A stretch of DNA of 27,510 nt from Hyphomicrobium sp. Lineage in GTDB: Bacteria > Pseudomonadota > Alphaproteobacteria > Rhizobiales > Hyphomicrobiaceae. The position numbers and the translations under genes were made by a program. The stretch is taken from assembly GCA_030609245.1 (NCBI GenBank), contig JAUWCP010000005.1, positions 1 through 27,510 of the forward strand. Reading direction: 5' to 3'. Below the pieces are notes generated by a model that had not been told where the DNA came from, did not search any database, and saw only the letters and a program-made list of their open reading frames with translations. Each line of letters begins with the position of its first letter. Position 1 is the stretch's first letter. Shown piece by piece: positions 23,333 to 27,510 of this stretch.

Positions 23333-25630
23333 TTGTCCCAGCCGCTATCGAAGACCTTAACCACTGGCCGCTACGATAAGGCGCGGTCTGGTCGAGCCGT
23401 TCACCAATTCCAGTCCATACCTGCCCAGCTCCGGGCCGCAACATTTGGTTGCTTGTTCCTTGTCGCGCTTACCCCATTGGCCAGCGCCAAAGAAGCTCGA
23501 GATAAAACCGCCGCTGGGCCGCCGAGCCAGACAACCGCAGACAGCGGGACCCTGTCGCCAAAGGCGCGTGAAGCAGCCCACCATGCGCGCTTTGATAAGA
23601 TCATTGCGCCCGTTAAGGCTCATAAACTGTCGGACGCCAACGCCAAGTACATTCGCGAAGCCATCCTCGCAATCGCGGCCAAGAAGCACTCCAAAGCCGC
23701 AGCACTTGAGGAGAAAGTTACCGACCCGATCGGCCGCAAGCTCATAAATTGGTATCGCTTGCGGCGCGGCCACGGCGATGCCGCAGAGTATAGCGCATTT
23801 CTCGATAGCAATCCCACATGGCCCAGTCGCGATGTGCTTTGGCAGCGTCTGGAGCAAAGGCTCTTTCTCGACGGCGGCAACGCAATCGCTATCAAGGGCT
23901 ATTTTAAGGATGGTAAGCCGCAAAGCGCGTCTGGCCTTGCCGCGCTCGCGTCGGTTCATTTGGCAAACGGCGACACCGGGAAGGCAAAGATGCTGGCTGC
24001 CGAAGTTTGGCGTCAACACGACCTACCCAAAGATCTCGAGAAGGGATTCCTTGCGCGTTTCGGTCCCGTCCTAACTGAGGACGACCATAAGTGGCGGCTC
24101 GACCGGCTCCTGGTCGACGACGTGCGGTGGAAGAGCGGCCGCAATTCGCGGGCTGCCCGCGCCAAACGCGTCATTCCGCTTCTGTCTGCTGGCGAGCGGA
24201 CGCGGGCAAAAGCCCGCCTTGCGGTATTCATGCGATCGCGCGTTTCAGCGTCTCGGCTCAAGGCCAACCCGAATGCCAAGTCTAAAGATTGGGGACTCGT
24301 ATTTCACAGGGCCCAGCTGTTGCGCCGGGCGAAAAAGACGTCTGCGGCCGCCAAGCTCGTGCTTTCGGCACCGACAGATCCCAAGGCCATCGCCAATCTC
24401 GATGAGTGGTGGACCGAACGCCTGAAGCTTGCCTATCAGGCACTCAAAGCCAACAATCCTAAGCTTGCCTACAAGCTCGTCCGCGATGCCGGACCGCTCT
24501 CCGTCAACCCCCTTAACGAGCAGCGCTCCATGGCTGGTTGGATCGCGCTGCGTTACCTGAAGGACGCGAACGCAGCCGAAAAGTATTTTGCCGCCTACAC
24601 CAAATCAGCCGATGGGCCCCTCACCCGCGCCAAGTCGAACTACTGGCTCGCTCGCGCAATAGAGGCCAAGGGCAATTCCGAATTGGCCGCGCAGCACTAC
24701 CGCGCCGCCGCCCGCGAGCGCGACACGTTCCATGGCCTCCTTGCCGCGCAGAAGTTGGACCCTGGGCGCAAGAGCTTCGCTATAACAGCTCCGGCCGAAC
24801 CCACGCCACAGCAGATCGCGCGCTTCAAAGAGCTCGACGTCGTAAAGGCCGTCGCGATCGCGCACAAATCGAAGGCCGGACGCTCCATTGCCCGCATTTT
24901 TCTTCACCACATACGCACGCTGGAGGAGAATGAAGCGTGGTCGGCGATGGTTGCGCACCTTGCCCGGGAAATTGGTGACACGCAGACATCGGTGCGAATC
25001 GGCAAGGCTGCAATCGCGCGCGGGCAGAACCTGATCTACTACAGCTACCCGGTGCACGCGCTACCAGACTACAAACCGTTACGCTCGCCGCCGGAGACCG
25101 CCTTTCTTTTGGGCTTGGCGCGACAGGAGACAGAATTCAACACGCAAATCGTATCGGGTGCTGGTGCACGCGGCATTCTCCAGGTCATGAAGGTTACGGC
25201 CCGACACGTCTGCCGGGACTACAAAATCAAGTGTAGCAACAAGCGCCTCCTCACCGACCCCTCCTACAACACCATGATCGCGTCGGCCTATGTCGCCGAC
25301 CGGCTGCGGGATTTTTCGGGCTCCTACGTGCTCGGGCTGTCCAGCTACAACGCCGGCCCCGGCCGCACGCGCCAATGGATTCGCGAGTTCGGCGACCCGC
25401 GCACCTCTAAGATCGATCCCATAGACTGGATCGAACGCATTCCGATCAAGGAGACCCGCCGCTACGTCGCCAAGGTGCTCGCCAACATCCAAGTCTATCG
25501 CGCCCGCCTCGGCGACGAGGCAACAGCCTTGCGGATCAGCGCTGATTTAAATCGGGCTCGGGCTGCCTCGGCACCATCTCGCCGACAAAAGGGTGGTGGC
25601 AGAACCGATGCGGCGAAAACCGGCGGCTGA
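23333..25630 (+). CDS. slt: Soluble lytic murein transglycosylase
   Basis: Periplasmic enzyme that cleaves the MurNAc–GlcNAc bond of peptidoglycan, leaving 1,6-anhydroMurNAc ends. The 765-aa protein has a signal peptide with an unusually long n-region (hydrophobic core about 36–50, likely cleavage after ASA at 52), a long alpha-helical superhelix of TPR-like repeats, and a C-terminal SLT domain. The catalytic glutamate is E599 in GLARQETEFN, followed by GARGILQVM and LSSYNAGPGRTRQW. The start is TTG at 23333, supported by AGGAAGGA 7 bases upstream and the absence of any ATG before the signal peptide. It is divergent from dapA. Length is somewhat above E. coli Slt70 (645 aa), mainly in the helical part and tail. 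Confidence 0.92.
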   Translation: MSQPLSKTLTTGRYDKARSGRAVHQFQSIPAQLRAATFGCLFLVALTPLASAKEARDKTAAGPPSQTTADSGTLSPKAREAAHHARFDKIIAPVKAHKLSDANAKYIREAILAIAAKKHSKAAALEEKVTDPIGRKLINWYRLRRGHGDAAEYSAFLDSNPTWPSRDVLWQRLEQRLFLDGGNAIAIKGYFKDGKPQSASGLAALASVHLANGDTGKAKMLAAEVWRQHDLPKDLEKGFLARFGPVLTEDDHKWRLDRLLVDDVRWKSGRNSRAARAKRVIPLLSAGERTRAKARLAVFMRSRVSASRLKANPNAKSKDWGLVFHRAQLLRRAKKTSAAAKLVLSAPTDPKAIANLDEWWTERLKLAYQALKANNPKLAYKLVRDAGPLSVNPLNEQRSMAGWIALRYLKDANAAEKYFAAYTKSADGPLTRAKSNYWLARAIEAKGNSELAAQHYRAAARERDTFHGLLAAQKLDPGRKSFAITAPAEPTPQQIARFKELDVVKAVAIAHKSKAGRSIARIFLHHIRTLEENEAWSAMVAHLAREIGDTQTSVRIGKAAIARGQNLIYYSYPVHALPDYKPLRSPPETAFLLGLARQETEFNTQIVSGAGARGILQVMKVTARHVCRDYKIKCSNKRLLTDPSYNTMIASAYVADRLRDFSGSYVLGLSSYNAGPGRTRQWIREFGDPRTSKIDPIDWIERIPIKETRRYVAKVLANIQVYRARLGDEATALRISADLNRARAASAPSRRQKGGGRTDAAKTGG

Positions 25631-25723
25631 AGACGCCCGCACGCCTTCAATCCTTATGATATAGCTCTACCCAGACGGCAGACTCTCGCCGCAAGAAGCC
25701 ACTATTCTACGAGGGATATACCG

Positions 25724-26638
25724 ATGACCTCCAATGGCGAGGCCTACCGGGAAATTTATTTCACCGCACGCGACGGACTGCGGCTGCACGTTCGCCACTA
25801 TCCAGCCGCAGGCGGTGCGCAAGAGCGGCCCCTTGTCTGCCTGCCTGGCCTCACACGCAACGGACGCGATTTTCACGACATCGCCGTTGCGCTGAGCAAT
25901 CATCCGAGCGACGCCCGAGACGTCTACACCGTCGATTGCCGTGGACGTGGGCTCTCCGCCTTCGATCCTAACTGGCGCAATTACACGATCCAGGTCGAGA
26001 TGTTCGATGTCCTCGACTTCTTGACCCTGTCCGGCCTCCACAACGTCGCCGTCATCGGTACATCTCGCGGGGGGCTCATTGCAATGCTGATTGCGGCGGT
26101 CCAACCGGGCGCTATCGGCGTCGTCGTGTTGAACGACATTGGCCCGGTGATCGAGTACGACGGCCTTGCCCGCATCACCGGTTACGTCGGGCGAATGCCG
26201 CTTCCAATCTCTTGGTCGGATGCCGCGAAAATGGTCCGGGATCTCAACCGCCGGCACTTTCCCGAGATCCGCGAACACCTATGGGAGGAGCTCGCCCGGC
26301 AGTGGTACAATGAAAAGAATGGCCGCCCCACCTACGGCTACGACCCGAACCTGGGTAATGCGCTATCCATATTCGATGGGCCCATGCCCGAGCTATGGCC
26401 GCAGTTCGAGGCGCTGAAGCGTGTTCCTGTGCTCGTCCTTCGCGGCGAGAATTCCGACATTCTTTCACTCGAAACCGTCGAGGAGATGCGCCGGCGCCAT
26501 CCAGCGCTTGTTTCCTTTACGGTCAACAACGAAGGCCACGCACCACTGCTGAAGGATCAGCAGACCATAGGGGCCATCCAGCACTTCCTGTCCGCTACCG
26601 ACGCCGGGCGCCACGTCGCCACAATGGCGATTGCCTGA
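25724..26638 (+). CDS. Alpha/beta-hydrolase fold protein
   Basis: A 304-aa cytosolic alpha/beta hydrolase. The catalytic triad can be placed: nucleophile S114 in IGTSRGGLIA, acid D245 in RGENSDILS, and H272 in NNEGHAPLL. The oxyanion region is LVCLPGLTRNGRDF, and DCRGRGLSAF matches the usual D-x-RG-x-G-x-S strand end. A helical cap domain lies around 140–225. GAGGGA stands 8 bases before the ATG. It follows slt by 93 bases and may be cotranscribed with it. The substrate cannot be told; haloalkane or epoxide hydrolase labels often given to such proteins are not justified here. Confidence 0.9.
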   Translation: MTSNGEAYREIYFTARDGLRLHVRHYPAAGGAQERPLVCLPGLTRNGRDFHDIAVALSNHPSDARDVYTVDCRGRGLSAFDPNWRNYTIQVEMFDVLDFLTLSGLHNVAVIGTSRGGLIAMLIAAVQPGAIGVVVLNDIGPVIEYDGLARITGYVGRMPLPISWSDAAKMVRDLNRRHFPEIREHLWEELARQWYNEKNGRPTYGYDPNLGNALSIFDGPMPELWPQFEALKRVPVLVLRGENSDILSLETVEEMRRRHPALVSFTVNNEGHAPLLKDQQTIGAIQHFLSATDAGRHVATMAIA

Positions 26639-27002
26639 TTGCGAAGCTGCGGCGTCCGGACCGGATAGAGCGAGACATGACTCTCGACGTCGTTGCACCG
26701 CTCGGCGTGCCGTGAGGAGGCGCGAACGAAGACTGCGCTCTAACCCCCGCGGGCCGCTTGCGCTAAAAACTCAAGCTTTGCTGATCTATTTTACGATCTG
26801 GATTTCAATGCATTAGCTGGGACGTCGCCGAATGCCTGGCGCGCCAGCTCGCGCGCGCCTCGCCCCGGCCGGTCCCACTGGGACAAATCACGAATTGAAA
26901 GTCATTCAGCACAATCTTGAGTTTATATTATCAAAAAATACTCGCTGCGGCAGTGCAGGCGTGACTTTATATATAGGTAGACGACGACGTTAGGGGATCG
27001 AA
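26639..27002. other. Gene-poor region with palindromes (364 bases)
   Basis: No gene is supported. It contains a perfect 12-bp palindrome CTGGCGCGCCAG (26836–26847) and an inverted repeat GTCCCA-C-TGGGAC (26872–26884), then an AT-rich stretch (about 26895–26950) and TATATATA (26968–26975) upstream of the next small gene. The repeats could mark the end of the slt–hydrolase transcript, and the AT-rich part the promoter of the small gene. I did not find a −35 at proper spacing. Confidence 0.45.
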
Positions 27003-27298
27003 ATGGCAGGCACGTCAATCATCCACATTGCGGAGAATACGCCTGAGCACGTCGCCTACAAGATGATGCGGGATGTCTTCCTCGTAGAGCACAAGATGTT
27101 CGACGACCTCTCACTCGTGATGTGTATCTGGACACGTTCGACGAATGCCTTGAGGCCGTGAAGGGCTTTCGCAAGCCGAATGTGCCGGCAACCGACCGAA
27201 CGCTCGTCAGCGCATGCCATTTGCGCCCTAAGCCGAGCACTGAAGATGGACTCGACCGACGCTACTCGAATGGTCGCAGCTATGTTCGGGATTTGTAA
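27003..27298 (+). pseudogene. Small gene broken by an apparent CT duplication
   Basis: The first frame opens at ATG 27003, after AGGGGA at good distance, and reads MAGTSIIHIAENTPEHVAYK and on to FDD (residue 35). It then turns into poor sequence and stops at 27161. A second frame takes over at about 27111 and reads RDVYLDTFDECLEAVKGFRK, ending at TAA 27296–27298. At the switch the DNA is CTCTC (27108–27112). Removing one CT joins the two as DDLTRDVYLDTF, a natural reading of about 97 aa. The pattern TPEHVAYK...YLDTF.ECL.AV resembles short proteins I recall from Rhizobiales, which supports one original gene. It may be a true pseudogene, a phase-variable site or a sequencing error. The tail after KGFRK is less convincing as protein. 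Confidence 0.5.
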
Positions 27299-27353
27299 CT
27301 TGGACAACGCACGGCACCTTGGCCAAGGCTCGTCCAGCGCATTCGTTTTCTAA

Positions 27354-27473
27354 CAAGCCTCAAACAAGGCCGACTTAGCTGAAAAGCTCGGCGTGGCCAT
27401 GCAGTGCTTCCCGCACCATCAATTCCTACTCACCTTCGATCAGGCGATAGGGCTCTACGCGAAATGGCGTTAA
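27354..27473 (+). other. Orphan coding-like fragment, possible gene remnant
   Basis: Between a TAA at 27351 and a TAA at 27471 one frame reads 39 residues, including KADLAEKLGVAMQCFPHHQF and FDQAIGLYAKWR, which looks like the C-terminus of a protein. It has no suitable start or ribosome site of its own. Together with the frameshifted gene just upstream it suggests decaying DNA, but a chance frame cannot be excluded. Nothing else is seen from 27299 to the window end. Confidence 0.25.
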
Positions 27474-27510
27474 GCCTGCAAACCCGCCCAAGCCCGATGC
27501 GCAGCTCTTC

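Noticed and set aside
1..27510. CRISPR array, tRNA, rRNA, insertion sequence or prophage genes
   Set aside because: No regularly spaced repeats, no T-loop/anticodon-like structure, and no transposase, integrase or phage protein was seen on reading both strands; a covariance-model scan would be decisive for small RNAs.

Overview
The window is chromosomal backbone from an alphaproteobacterium, most likely of the Hyphomicrobiales/Rhizobiales. The main evidence is the block rpoZ–rsh–DUF2062–pdxJ–acpS–lepB–rnc–era–recO with smpB–dapA and slt close by, an order characteristic of that group. Supporting signs are the alphaproteobacterial forms of ParC and LepB, an aspartate/glutamate leucyltransferase (Bpt), a moderately high G+C content, and frequent GTG/TTG starts. 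Genus cannot be fixed from sequence reading alone.

Layout. (1) 1–5.5 kb, minus then plus strand: an MscS-type channel, O-acetylhomoserine sulfhydrylase (metY), a 68-aa conserved-looking small protein, then a stand-alone acyl-ACP/acyl-CoA synthetase and a one-pass small membrane protein. Two strong inverted repeats lie between metY and mscS. (2) 5.9–10.4 kb: bpt, a periplasmic protein of unknown function, parC and a CAP-domain protein. (3) 10.4–18.8 kb, all minus strand: a tightly packed housekeeping operon read rpoZ → rsh → DUF2062 → pdxJ → acpS → lepB → rnc → era → small secreted protein → recO. It links RNA polymerase omega, (p)ppGpp metabolism, pyridoxal phosphate synthesis, ACP activation, protein export, RNA processing, ribosome assembly and recombination. 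Several junctions overlap by 4–8 bases. (4) 19.2–21.1 kb, plus strand, divergent from rpoZ: a NYN-domain putative RNase 12 bases before a family 5 uracil-DNA glycosylase, then a DUF3775 protein. (5) 21.1–23.1 kb, minus strand: dapA → smpB → a peroxiredoxin-like protein that contains no cysteine. (6) 23.3–26.6 kb, plus strand: a soluble lytic transglycosylase and an alpha/beta hydrolase. (7) 26.6–27.5 kb: gene-poor DNA with a small gene that appears frameshifted by a CT duplication, followed by an orphan coding-like fragment.

I saw no insertion sequence, prophage, CRISPR array, tRNA or rRNA, and no obvious novel multi-gene system. The points most worth a second look are small: the cysteine-less peroxiredoxin relative, the frameshifted small gene at the right end, the tandem hairpins after metY, the CAP-protein N-terminus, the small secreted protein coupled to era, and the two pairs of convergent genes whose stop codons overlap.
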